Origin: Lantana camara | Taxonomy: Eukaryota > Streptophyta > Magnoliopsida > Lamiales > Verbenaceae | Reading direction: 5' to 3' | NCBI GenBank assembly: GCA_037501455.1 | Contig: CM074863.1 | Location: 55,843,501 to 55,907,500 of the forward strand | DNA length: 64,000 bases | Shown: one piece after another, positions 47,102 to 58,397 of the stretch | Layout: every line of letters begins with the position of its first letter | How positions within the stretch are numbered: position 1 is the first letter of the stretch | The notes under the pieces: generated by a model | Told to the model about the DNA's origin: nothing | The model's database searches: none | The model's input: only the letters and a program-made list of their open reading frames with translations | Position numbers and translations under genes: made by a program

Positions 47102-49744
47102 TTGAAGCTCTTAGATGCTGGTGTAATCTATCCTATTTCAGACAGTGTGTGGGTAAGTCCAGTGCAGGTAGTTCCTAAAAAGACTGGTATAACAGTAATT
47201 GAAAATGTAACAGGTGAATTGGTCCCAACTAGAGTGCAAAATGGTTGGCGTGTGTGCATGGATTATAGAAAATTTAATTCAGCCACCAAAAAGGATCATT
47301 TTCCCTTGCCATTTATTGATCAAATGTTGGAAAGACTTGCAGGAAAAACACACTACTGTTGTCTTGATGGATATTCTGGATTTTATCAAATTCCAGTGGC
47401 GTCAGAAGATCAAGAGAAGACCACATTCACATGTCCTTTTGGAACGTTTGCATTCAGACGTATGTCTTTTGGACGGTGCAATGTACCAGCCACTTTTCAA
47501 AGATGTATGGTAAGCATCTTCTCTGAATATGTTGAAGATATAATAGAGGTTTTCATGGATGATTTCATTGTATATGGTAATTTCTTTGATGAATGCCTGA
47601 ATAATTTGGCAAAAGTTTTAGAGAAGTGTTTGGAAAATAACCTTGTTTTAAATTATGAAAAATGCCATTTTGTGGTTGATCAAGGTTTAATTTTAGGCCA
47701 TATAGTGTCAGTCAGAGGCATTGAAGTCGATAAATCAAAAATAGATGTTATTGAATCTCTACCTTACCCCTCGACTGTGAGGGAGATTCGTTCTTTTCGT
47801 GGACATGCAGGCTTTTACAGAAGGTTTATAAAAGATTTCTCAAAAATAACTCAACCCTTGTGTAAATTATTGCAAAAAGAGGTAGAGTTTCAGTTTGACC
47901 AAGCCTGCAAGGAGGCATTTGATTTGCTAAAGGTGAAACTGACACCAGCACCCATAATTCAAGCACCTAACTGGAATCATCCCTTTGAATTAATGTGTGA
48001 TGCCAATGATTATGCAGTAGGAGTTGTTTTGGGGCAGAAGATAAATAAATCACCATATGTGATTTATTATGCATCAAGAATGTTGGATGCAGCTCAAATC
48101 AATTATACCACAACTGAGAAAGAACTTTTAGCCATTGTATTTGCTTTAGATAAATTTCGTGCATATCTTCTAGGTACTAAAGTGATTATTTATTCTGATC
48201 ACACAGCCTTGAAGTACCTATTGAAGAAAAATGAAGCGAAACCAAGACTGACACGCTGGATACTACTGATGCAAGAGTTTGATATTGAGATCAGGGACAA
48301 AAGAGGATCAGAGAATTTTGTAGCTGATCATCTAAGTAGACTTTTGGTAAGTAAAAGCTCACACCCAATTAAAGAAGAATTTCCAGATGAGCAATTGTTC
48401 CTGATCACTGAAGGTAAGACAAGGTCATCCCTAACACCTAACCCATGGTATGCAGATATAGTGAATTATTTGGCATCTAATGTCTTTCCGAAAAAATTAT
48501 CCAGAACAGAGAAGGATAAAATCAAAAGTGATGCTAAATATTATGCATGGGATGAACCTTATTTGTGGAAATATTGTGTAGATCAAGTGATTAGAAGATG
48601 TGTGAATGATGAAGAAATCAATTCAGTTTTACAATTTTGTCATTCACATGCCTGTGGAGGTCACTTTGGACCAAAAAGAACTGCTACAAAAGTGTTAGAA
48701 TGTGGTCTTTATTGGCTAACATTGTTTCGAGATGCTTTTGCATTTTGCAAAGCATGTGAAAACTGTCAAAGAACAGGAAATTTGAGCTCAAGAAATCAAA
48801 TGCCAATGTCCCCTATTTTAATTTGTGAAATATTTGATATATGGGGCATAGATTTTATGGGGCCATTTCCTAATTCTTTTGGCAATTTTTACATCCTACT
48901 TGCAGTTGATTATGTTTCTAAATGGATTGAAGCCAAAGCAACACGTACTAATGATGCTAAAACTGTTGTAGGTTTTATGAAATCAAATATTCTTAACAGA
49001 TTTGGGACACCAAGAGCTATTATCAGTGATAGAGGAACCCATTTCTGCAATAAAATTGTAGCAGCTCTGTTGAAGAAATACAATGTTACACACCGTACAT
49101 CAACAGCATATCACCCACAAACTAGCGGACAAGCTGAAGTTTCAAACCGTGAAGTAAAAAGTATTCTGGAGAAAACAGTAAATCCTAATAGAAAGGATTG
49201 GAGTTTAAGGCTTGATGATGCATTATGGGCTTATAGAACAGCCTATAAAACACCCATTGGCATGTCTCCATACAGGTTAGTGTTTGGAAAAGCTTGTCAT
49301 TTACCTGTGGAAATAGAACATAAAGCCTTGTGGGCAATAAGACAGTGTAACATGAAGTTAGATAAGGCTGGAGCTCACAGGAAGTTGCAACTGCAAGAAC
49401 TAGAAGAACTAAGGAATGAGGTATATGAAAGCGCTAGATTATATAAAGAAAGGACTAAGAATTTTCATGATAAAACGATTTCCAGAAAAATATTTCAAAT
49501 TGGACATAAAATGTTATTATTTCATTCTCGATTGAAACTTTTTCTTAGAAAATTGAGATCAAGATGGATAGGGTCATTTGTTGTTACTGATGTTTTCCCT
49601 CATAGTGCAGTATCAATTAAGAGTGTAGAGACAGGAAAAGCATTCAAGGTCAATGGCCATCGCTTAAAACTGCTTTATGAAGGATTCAAAGATCATACCG
49701 TGGAGGAAGTCCCTTTGGACAACCCCATTCCCTTATCTTCATAA
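47102..49744 (+). CDS. Athila pol: reverse transcriptase - RNase H - integrase
   Basis: 880 uninterrupted codons, in frame with gag-protease but separated from it by one TAA, so an ATG is not expected at the start. The RT has [21 protein letters not shown] (catalytic Asp89) and [10 protein letters not shown] (Asp153-Asp154, FMDD instead of YVDD). RNase H begins at [12 protein letters not shown] (Asp300) with [11 protein letters not shown]. The integrase has an HHCC zinc domain (residues about 514-560), then WGIDFMGP (Asp584), IISDRGTHF (Asp643) and [10 protein letters not shown] (Glu679); 35 residues separate the last two, the DDX35E pattern. All catalytic residues are present, although the usual MPFGLCNAP block reads MSFGRCNVP. 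No chromodomain, as expected for Athila. Confidence 0.93.
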   Translation: MKLLDAGVIYPISDSVWVSPVQVVPKKTGITVIENVTGELVPTRVQNGWRVCMDYRKFNSATKKDHFPLPFIDQMLERLAGKTHYCCLDGYSGFYQIPVASEDQEKTTFTCPFGTFAFRRMSFGRCNVPATFQRCMVSIFSEYVEDIIEVFMDDFIVYGNFFDECLNNLAKVLEKCLENNLVLNYEKCHFVVDQGLILGHIVSVRGIEVDKSKIDVIESLPYPSTVREIRSFRGHAGFYRRFIKDFSKITQPLCKLLQKEVEFQFDQACKEAFDLLKVKLTPAPIIQAPNWNHPFELMCDANDYAVGVVLGQKINKSPYVIYYASRMLDAAQINYTTTEKELLAIVFALDKFRAYLLGTKVIIYSDHTALKYLLKKNEAKPRLTRWILLMQEFDIEIRDKRGSENFVADHLSRLLVSKSSHPIKEEFPDEQLFLITEGKTRSSLTPNPWYADIVNYLASNVFPKKLSRTEKDKIKSDAKYYAWDEPYLWKYCVDQVIRRCVNDEEINSVLQFCHSHACGGHFGPKRTATKVLECGLYWLTLFRDAFAFCKACENCQRTGNLSSRNQMPMSPILICEIFDIWGIDFMGPFPNSFGNFYILLAVDYVSKWIEAKATRTNDAKTVVGFMKSNILNRFGTPRAIISDRGTHFCNKIVAALLKKYNVTHRTSTAYHPQTSGQAEVSNREVKSILEKTVNPNRKDWSLRLDDALWAYRTAYKTPIGMSPYRLVFGKACHLPVEIEHKALWAIRQCNMKLDKAGAHRKLQLQELEELRNEVYESARLYKERTKNFHDKTISRKIFQIGHKMLLFHSRLKLFLRKLRSRWIGSFVVTDVFPHSAVSIKSVETGKAFKVNGHRLKLLYEGFKDHTVEEVPLDNPIPLSS

Positions 49745-50183
49745 TAACAGAGTGATTGTCTAGCCTAGGACATTAAACAAGGGTGCTTGATGGGAGGCAA
49801 CCCATTAATTTTAGACTAATCTATTTTGACATTCCAATTTATAACTGTGATTTTTGATAAGGAACCATTTCTTTATTTCAGGTAGTAACAAACAAGCACA
49901 GTCAGGTATATGAATCTTTACTCATGATCATCCCTTAAACTCATCCCATAAGTTTTTTCCTTTGGCGCTAGAAGGAGGAAAAAAAGTGTTATACGCTTTA
50001 TTCCTTAAAAGTCTTATTAATTGGAAAAGCGTTTCTTAAAGATAGAACACACTTTTAAGGAAACGTTTCATCTTCAAACCCTCAGAAATTTCAAACCAAA
50101 AACCTCTCCTTCTTCCTCCTGCCAAGAGAACCCAACCGTCTCATCCTTCCACCATCTTCAACCACTACAACCCTCACCGGAAT
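49745..50183 (+). other. spacer between pol and post-pol ORF
   Basis: About 440 bp without an ORF. It includes an imperfect inverted arrangement around aaaagcgtt / aacgctttt-like sequences near 49990-50070 and pyrimidine-rich stretches (50100-50160) that could serve as a splice acceptor for a subgenomic RNA. No motif is certain. Confidence 0.4.
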
Positions 50184-52144
50184 ATGAAGACAAGGTCTGA
50201 GAGAAACCCCTTCTGCCACCTAAACCGTATAAAAGAAAGGTCACACAGAAGAGGCAGGTTCTGAAAATTACCCCTAAACCAGCAGAACCCGTTCATGCAG
50301 AGGAGGTGGCGCCACCAATCAATACGCCATCACCACCCCCTGAAACTGCGCCGGAAACCTCAATTCCTCAAGAAGAAACAAACCCTACCACCATAAGTCC
50401 TCCTGAACCCCCTGTAATCATTGTGGAAGAGCGCCGACAAGCTACAGACCCTACTTTGGGTTCAATTTTGAAGCAAATCAGACAATCTTATGAGCCAAGA
50501 AAAAGGAAACTTCAACTGAGAGATGAAGAAAATGGAGCAGAGCCCTCTAATCCTCAAGAGTCTGAAAAATCACAACAGAAATCAAAGAAGAAGAGTGCGA
50601 AAAAGAAATCCAAAAAGGGAGAGAAAACTGAGAAGAAAAAGAAACCCTCTCCAACTAACTCTCAAGAGTTGAGGGCAGCAGAAACTCTTATGCAAATTGA
50701 TGAACCAATGGAAGAAGAATTACAAGAGGAAGAAGAACAAGAGAAAATCCAAGAAAAAGTCGATGAGGAGGCTGAAGAGGGACACAAGACTGCAGAGGAG
50801 GGAATTAATGATAAAGAAAAAGATACAAATGCTCATGCAGTGGTAGAACGGGAGACTGATGATACTCCAGAAAATGAAGAGGAAATGCACGAAGCGGATG
50901 CACCAGAAGATGAAGAACAGATAGAAGAGGAAGAGCATGTTGAAGAGGAGCAGATGGAAGTGCCTACGCAGCCTACAGAGAAAACACATCTCCCCAAGAA
51001 GCACAAAAGAAGCAGAGTATCAAAATCTAAGACCCCTGCCCCCGCAAGATTTCAAAATCTTGGAGGACAACTCAAATTCACTGCCAAAACAGAAAAAACG
51101 AGGTACAATCAAGTTAAAGAACTTTCTATTGCTATTGCTAAGAAAATTGATGTGCCTACTCTTGAAAATTTTGAATTGATTGAACCTGTATATACCTTGC
51201 TTAATAACATAGGATGGAAAGAGTTTATGGAAATAGACACAGATATCTATTATGAACTCACAATGGAATTTTATTCAGCTTTTAAATTCCTGAAAAAGCA
51301 AGCCTGTAATTGGGATGAAGATGGTCTTATCACGTTTAGACTGCTAGGCAAAAGAATTAATTATTCAATTAACCAATTCTGTGAAGTTCTGCAATTTGAT
51401 TACTTTCCTATTAGAGGGGAAGCTGATGTAGTGTGCCTAGGGGATTTTCCCCAAGAATTTGATCCTGATGAAGCCTTTAAGCAGTTAACTGATGGCAAAT
51501 ATGATAAGTTTGATGATGCTAAGAGCATTTACTTAAATGATCCTGCTGTAGTTTATGCTCATAGATTGCTGTCAATGTTTTTCTCCCAAAGAACTAAAGG
51601 TTCAAGTACTATAACTAAATCTGAACTATACTTTTTGTGGGCTATGTGGAATAATTGGAAAGTAAATATAGGTTTTTGGGCTGCTGTGCACATTAATGAC
51701 TGCATCAAATGGAATAGGCCACTTAAATTAGGGCACCTAATTACTCATATTGTTGTGCATGAACAACTTCTTGACTTGAATGATCATGATCTTACTCTAC
51801 ATTCTGAAGTTTCTCCATTAGATGAACATGTGCTGCTTAACATGAGAATACTCCAAAGAAAAGATGGACTATTGTGTTTTCCTGGTGCAGGTACAATCCC
51901 TGTTACAAAAAGAAGGAGTGAAGATGCCCAATCTGAGGCCACCACCAGCACTTCTAACACTGCACAGTTGAACAGAATTGAAGCTCTCCTCACAACAGTC
52001 CTAGCTAAAATGGAAAAATATGAAAAATCAGTAGAAAAGCTCCCAGCCATGGAGAATTCAATGGACATCATAGCAACCCACATAGCAGGAGTAGAAACTG
52101 ACATTGAGGCCATCAAGAAAGGCCTCAAAATTAGCACTCACTAA
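50184..52144 (+). CDS. Athila post-pol ORF (no recognisable envelope)
   Basis: The frame is open from about 50201 to TAA 52142, giving over 610 codons after GTG 50306. No ATG lies in that frame near the start. An ATG at 50184 (MKTRSERNPF) in another frame is the likely original start, so a small frameshift probably lies near 50205-50215. The N-terminal 230 residues are Pro-rich and then Lys/Glu-rich with long acidic runs. A folded domain follows (about residues 245-530) with FQNLGGQLKF, LLNNIGWKEFMEI and NYSINQFCEVLQFDYF, resembling the plant transposon-associated/ATHILA ORF1 family from memory. The C-terminal 60 residues look coiled-coil. No signal peptide or membrane segment is evident, so it does not look like an envelope protein. 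Function is unknown. Confidence 0.75.
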
Positions 52145-52207
52145 ACGGCATTCAGGGAAGCCCTCCTGTTTCAATTCTGTTTATCAACATTGAGGACAAT
52201 GTGAAAT

Positions 52208-52225
52208 AAGTATGGGGGTGGGGAG
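52208..52225 (+). other. internal polypurine tract (central PPT-like)
   Basis: aagtatgggggtggggag shares aagtatgggg with the terminal tract at 53280-53294 and lies 1.07 kb upstream of it, just after the post-pol ORF. It could prime plus-strand synthesis internally. Confidence 0.55.
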
Positions 52226-53279
52226 TAGGTGGTTGTGGTTAAAAAAAAAAATTTAGATCTGTCTGTTACTTTTAATGACTGTTGCTTTAATTATTTTTGT
52301 TGGCTATTGATAGTTGATGACAGGCTTGTAGCCTTTTTAGGTTGGTTCCTTTGAGAATTTTGACTGATTTTTGTGGCTATTTGTTAGCCAGTGTTTCTGC
52401 TGTGAGAAACTGTGAACCTGATAACCTCATGTGCAACATGTTTTGGTTTGAGAGCTTTTGAACATGAAGAATAGGTTGAAATAGCATGAATTTCCATGTC
52501 TGATTCTTGGAATTGATCAAATTTATAAGTTCTTTGGCTCTGATAGAGAATGTTTTTGAATTTGGATTAATGGGTAAAATTTAAATTGCATGCTTAAATT
52601 GGACCTTCATGTGTGAAAAAGTGTGTCATTTTTGGACTGTCTAAAGGAATGTTATTGATGCTGAATGTTAATGATAATGTTGATTGAGGGATTATGTTAT
52701 GAATAAGGCTGTAAAGCCATTAGCTTCTGAACAAGGCTTTTATAGCCATTTGTCTCTCAATAAGGCTGTTTCAGCCATTTGCTTGATGCAGTTCGCTCGT
52801 TTTACTCCGCTGGTTACCTAAGGCTAAATACAAATCATAAACTGAAAAATGGGTGACTATGAGTGATGCATTTTTATGCAGTCTAGGGATAGTCATACAT
52901 TACCAAAGCGGTATTATGACACCCGAAATAGACAACGTTTTGAATTTTGGTATAAGTGTTATGTTGGAACCCTCACTTTATCCTTTGTTTTGTTGGAATT
53001 TAGACAGTCCAGAATAGCCACCCTTTGATCATATGTTGTGATTACTATTTGGTAAATGTGCATGATTAAATGAATTCTAAATTCCTCAACATTCTCTAGC
53101 AAGTTAAAAACTTACAATTTGTTCTTTTCCATTTTGATAGACTGTGGAGACTTGTTATCAAACTCATTTTAGTGTTCACATTTTCTCATTAAGAAACTAT
53201 GGGGCTGAGGTGGTTTGATGGGAATCATCTTGCAGTTTGTTAGGATTGGAAGTTGTTGCTTAGGGACAAGCAAAAGTCT
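52226..53279 (+). other. 3' untranslated region of Athila element
   Basis: About 1.05 kb without a gene. It contains a poly-A stretch (about 52239), three hairpin-like repeats at 52705-52779 and otherwise AT-rich sequence. Confidence 0.6.
52705..52779 (+). repeat. three spaced AAGGCT...AGCCATT mini-hairpins
   Basis: Units at 52705-52720, 52733-52750 and 52762-52779, about 29 bp apart, each an aaggct followed by agccatt with a 2-6 nt loop. The stem is conserved while the loop varies, which suggests RNA structure. Confidence 0.75.
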
Positions 53280-53294
53280 AAGTATGGGGGGATT
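53280..53294 (+). other. polypurine tract of Athila element
   Basis: aagtatggggggatt lies directly before the 3' LTR and would prime plus-strand DNA synthesis. Confidence 0.88.
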
Positions 53295-54740
53295 TGATAG
53301 TATGCATAAATTACATGAAAATCTCTTTCTTTTTCCCCTGAATTGAATTAGATTTCTACTTAATTTGCTTTTATTTGGCTTTTGCAGAAACATGTTGATA
53401 AATGAGGGATTTGGCAGAATCATGAAGGAAAAGACGCTAAGTGTTGAAAATACCTGAGCCATGACCCCAATGCATGATCATCCCTAAGGCTAATGTACGC
53501 AGAGCAGACCAAGGTCAACAAGTACGGCTGATTCCTCTTGTTAGGACAGGTGGCACACATGCAACAGCTTGCTAACATGGCTTACATGCAAGAGTTGATC
53601 CTGCGTTTTTGAAGTTTCAAGAATCCTAATCATGCTTATTGGGATTTGTAAAAGTCATTTTATCTCCCTTGATCATTATCATTTCTAGATTTAAGGGTAT
53701 TATATAAGCTAGTTAAGGGGAAAAAGGGGACAGACTTTTAGACAATTCAGAAAATAGAAAATAGCAGCAGCTAGCAGCAGAGAACAGCAGGGGATTTCTT
53801 CCTCAAAACTGTGATCATTTTCAATTTTTATGTTTGAAGCATTTAAGTTTGGTATTTTATTTTGAATTGTTTTAAGTTCAGAATATTTACTGTTTATCTT
53901 GCATATGATGATCCGTGGGTAAACATAATTGTCTTAGTTAGGTTGTATCTTTGTTCCTTGCCAATATTTATGAGATCTAAGTGAATGAATACGAATTTAA
54001 TCTATGGTATTTATGCAAGCTTTGAACGTATTTATATGAGTTGTTTTCAAATCATCTTTCTGATCAATCGATGCCTACATAACAACTTGATGAGGTTATA
54101 CTGATACCTGATACGTAATAGTCTTGTAAAGGTGTACAAGAACCACACATCATTGAGAGTTTACTACCATGTTTACTCAATAAAATGGTGAGCCATGCAT
54201 AATATGATTTCATAAGTCCAAGCTTCTTGAGATTTTGGATCATGATTAATGTCATTTTGGTGCTCAATGCTATCATATAGTTAAATCCTAGATACTTGTT
54301 CGCGGGACTGCTATGTGGTAAGAATTTAATTGATGAGCTTCTCTTGATTAAGTTAAAAATAAGAAAGGATGATATGGACAAGCTTCTTGTCTATTGTAAG
54401 TTAATCTACCATTTGATTAGACTTGATTTTTGCATCGAGGATTAGATATGGGCATGGAATGAAGTAACAACTTGGCTAAGATATTTCTTTCATAATCAAC
54501 CTTCACAACTCTCTTTAATTTCAGTATTAGTTAATTGAAGAAATTTGATTTTGTGACTTAAAATAGTTTGTTTTAATTACATAAACACACACACCCCTCT
54601 AAGTCTCTTTTGAATATTCTCTTAGATACATTGAATATAAGTCTATCTAGTCCTGTGGGTTCGACCCTTTGCTGCTATGTTACAATTTTATATTTTGTGC
54701 GGTAAGTAAAGGATTTAATTGGTGGATTCAACAACCATCA
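53295..54740 (+). repeat. 3' LTR of Athila-type element
   Basis: 1446-bp copy of 42712-44155 ending acaaccatca, followed by the duplication ggcgg. Confidence 0.95.
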
Positions 54741-56479
54741 GGCGGGAACTAAAACTTCAAAACCAAATAAGTGATACAAGAGTTAACAAACGTGCGGAAG
54801 CAAAATATGTAATTAATCACGAATACAAGTAAGACAGGACGAGTTCAACTAGCCTAAATTCCTAATCCCGAAAATTCAACATAAATCATAATCATAGTCA
54901 CGGGTTCAATCTGTCCCTAGAAGCCTGTCCCGAATCAATATCATAACATAATCATAATCGTACAAAGCTCAAAATTGTTCAAGTTTACAAGATGCACGTG
55001 ACATGACTCAACTTATTCAAAAGACTTGACAGACACGACTTCCCGCCTAGCACTCCAAACCTGCAAGAAACGGAAAACAATCTGGGTTCAGTCTATAGGA
55101 GACCGGTGGGTATAAAACAGGGCATAACATAAATAGTATTGCCGAATTTAAACACGCCCACATGCAAGCTATAATCCCGTGTGAGGTTTGTTTAAATATT
55201 TCCCAAGTTGGTGAAAACAAAGTAAAACAACACTCGGGATTACAACCATCAATTTCGTTTATTCATTCAATCATGTGGTCATTACATGAGCCCGGCGAGA
55301 GGACGAATTCTCCAACCTTCTCCTCGTGATCAGCCATTAGTGATCATAACACATTCATTCATTCGTTCATGCATTCGTTCATTAGCATACATTCAATCAT
55401 ATCATTCATAATCAAATCATAAAACAAGTTCCAACCTTCTTCCTCCGGGTGGTGGACGGGTTAGCAAGACCCAGCCCCCTCAATCATTGACCAAAGGGGG
55501 TTCATGAGTTCCCCAAAGGCACTCAGCTCCCATTCCTCGCTAATCTCCTAGCGAGGGCCTGTATCACCGTTAATATTTGTTGGGACTAGTGCACGGGGAT
55601 CACTGTCAGCCCGAGCTTCCCCGGATAGCCACGTACACATAGTCCCGGGCCCCATAAACAATGTGTTCACTGATCTCGCCAAAACATTTGGTAAGGGATT
55701 CATGAAAGGAAAAAGGGCTTTACGTTGAAAATCATAGACTCTTTTGAAAAGACTCGATATATATACATATATATAATATTTTGGCTTAAAACTTCACATA
55801 AGGATATATCGGGGTCATCATAGCTAATAGAAGAGAAACCCACCTGTTACACTTACCGACAGTACCAGAAGAAAGAAAGACTTGAGGTGTCCTATGAACC
55901 CGGCATCTCCGCCCTGGAGAAGACTGTACAAAGACAACATAATGTATACGTGAGACTCAAGACTCTATATGAACCATATACGACGCACGGCATGTTATGC
56001 ACATGATATGAGATGCATACGAGGCATAAATCATGTTAAGAATTCAAACTACCAAGTATTTCATTCAACATGTTCCATACACGAAAGTTTCATATTGAAA
56101 CGTTTCATAATTCATAGCAATTCAAGTCATGAATTTTATATAACAATTAAAACTCAAATATATCAACTTTTAATTATAAAATTAAACAAAACAAAGACAT
56201 TTAAGGCATAAAACCAAGCCATTCGTTCATTCATTCATTCAAGTTCACAAATTCACATTTCATAACAATTTAATCTAAGAATTTCATATTAATTCAATAT
56301 ATATATCATACCACTTTAGTTTCATAAGTTCATTTCAAATTAATATTAGGATTCCACATATTAAATAACTAGACATTAAATTTCCAATAGGCAAACACAC
56401 ACTCACGTTCACCATTCATCAATCAATATATATATATACATCATATGTTATTCATGCACTCTTACATACACACATGCAC

Positions 56480-56641
56480 TATGTATATTATATATATATA
56501 TATATATATATAGTATAGTATGGTATGCAGGTGTGGGTATTTATGTACGTTATATATATATAGTATAGTATGGTATGCAGGTGTGGGTATTTATGTACGT
56601 AATATAACGTACATAAATACCCACACCTGCATACCATACTA

Positions 56642-56692
<51 letters not shown>

Positions 56693-56700
56693 CATATTGC
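56480..56700. repeat. large palindrome with AT microsatellites
   Basis: A 40-bp sequence (56511-56550) is repeated directly at 56561-56600 and then as an exact reverse complement at 56607-56646, with a 6-nt centre (aatata). Adding the flanking (AT) runs gives at least 50-bp perfect arms. Long (AT)n tracts flank both sides. Such a palindrome would extrude a cruciform or give a long RNA hairpin. Confidence 0.92.
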
Positions 56701-56806
56701 ATAGCACATATTACATAGCATGAAACAACAAAATCCCATGCAAAGCTCATGTAAAAGTCATGCATAAAACACAAATTGAGAGCAAATAAATTAAAAGAGT
56801 GCAGCA

Positions 56807-56942
56807 GCCATCTCCCCGCCAGGGGAGATTCTCTTTGCAATTTTCCCCGGTCGGGCAACATGCAAAACGTTCCAGTAGCCTTCAAGGCAAAGTACCCGAC
56901 CGGGTACTTCTTCCATGTAAATCTCCCCGCCCGAGGAGATTC
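56807..56942 (-). repeat. palindrome cluster type 2 (CTCCCCGCCAGGGGAG) in family A LTR
   Basis: Four units: atctccccgccaggggagat (from 56809), ttccccggtcgggcaa (from 56841), agtacccgaccgggtactt (from 56890) and atctccccgcccgaggagat (from 56921). On the LTR sense strand the cluster starts about 458 bp after the donor at 57401, the same offset as the type 1 cluster in LTRs 2 and 3. Confidence 0.88.
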
Positions 56943-58366
56943 ACTCCAGTCACGCAGCAGCTGAAAACCGAAGTTTATCCCCTGTTTAAAAAAGTAAGAA
57001 CAACAGCAGCATGTTGCAGGCAACAATGTCAACAAACTCAACAACAAATCAAGCCATATACTCCAATATTTAAGGCTGAAAACGAACAACAGCTGAAGGG
57101 ACGGAAAAAGAGTACTAAACTCATGCATAACTCCTTCAAATCCTCAAGAATAATAATGGTATCTCACCCATATCACAACTACCATCCAAAACAGGTCTAA
57201 ATAGCAATAAATTGGGTATAAGAGAGCAAGAGTATAGCACCATTTCAGGCAAAACACCAAAAGAAGTCATGGAATTCAAATATGGAGCAAAACCTAACTA
57301 TTCACTTCAAGGATCAAAAACTCAATCAAAAATGGATCAAATACTGAATTTCTTGGATACCAATGACCAATTAATCCTGTAAATATCAAATACAAGCTTA
57401 CCCCTTGAAGATGATGGAAGAAAATGGAGACTGGAGATCAAGATCTCACTAGGGTTCAAGGTGACGGGAATGTACTGGAAAACAGAGGATTTGGCTGAGT
57501 TTTTCTCCTTGTGTGAGGGTTGGTTCGGTTTGGAGAGAGTAGAGGCTGATAGAGGGTTAAGTTAGCTTTCCAAAAAGTTAAACCATGGTTAATTTGGTTA
57601 AGTATGGTGAGAGTTATGATTAAAAATGGTAAAATGTGGCAGTTTCGCGGCCGTTTTGTTTTCCGGTTGAATTTCGGAGGTTCAAATGATTTTGGAAAAA
57701 TATGAGGCTGAGTTCATTAAACCCGAATCTTCGATACGAGTTCAACGAAGTTGACGGAACTCGAATCCGAGTTCCCGAGCTCAAGATACCACATACGGAA
57801 CCAAGGGTGCGCTAATAGCCCGTTAGCCCCCGATTTGGTTCCACAATTCAAAATAAATTCGTTACCACATCAAACGAGACCGAAAACATAAAACGAGCAT
57901 ATAGACGTATTCATAACACATGAATCTACGATATACTAAATTTTCACGAATTTTCGACATCAAATCATATAAGAACGACGCACGATTAAAACACTCATGC
58001 GCAAACGTAACAATTTCATAACATTACAAATTAAATAAACAAATTTAAATTCTATATTTTAAATTAAACTCAAAGTCAACGGAAATTTTAAAATTAATTA
58101 TTATGGTTAAAGATATATTTGGTTAACATTAAACAATTGATTAACAATTTAAAATACTAAAATAACGAATTAAAATAAAATGAAATAAATTAAAAATAAT
58201 ATCCATTTATATTAAAATTTAATATTTAAAACACCCATAAATAATTAATCACCTTAAATAATTTAATTGCGCAATTTATAAACACACACGGCATATTTGT
58301 ACAAATGAAAAATCGGGGCGTTACATATATTATACATATAGAATATACATGTAGCTTGTGTACGTA

Positions 58367-58397
<31 letters not shown>

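Larger units (their letters stand above)
42712..54740 (+). mobile_element. Athila-type Ty3/Gypsy retrotransposon
   Basis: A complete 12,029-bp element with 1444-bp and 1446-bp LTRs (tgatag...catca), perfect duplications ggcgg (42707-42711 and 54741-54745), a tRNA-Asp primer site, gag-pol, a post-pol ORF and a terminal polypurine tract. By eye the LTRs differ at about 30 positions (near 2%), so this is one of the younger insertions in the window. It is probably no longer autonomous because of five stop codons in gag-pol. Confidence 0.95.
42584..58325 (-). mobile_element. solo LTR, family A (minus strand), carrying the Athila element
   Basis: Plus-strand ends tgtagcgccccaaac and ggggcgttaca, with perfect duplications tatat at 42579-42583 and 58326-58330. 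The empty site is preserved in LTR 2 (about 30525). Net length is about 3.7 kb. Read on the minus strand: donor-like GTAAGCTTG at 57401, type 2 palindromes (56942 down to 56807), the long hairpin (56646-56511), and acceptor TTTCTTGCAG|GT at 55062 followed by GCTAGGCGGG. The Athila-type element interrupts its other GGCGG module. Confidence 0.9.

Noticed and set aside
56550..57128. 192-codon open frame on the minus strand in an LTR
   Set aside because: It runs through the type 2 palindromes and the AT microsatellite, so much of it is repeat-encoded. No initiation context or domain.
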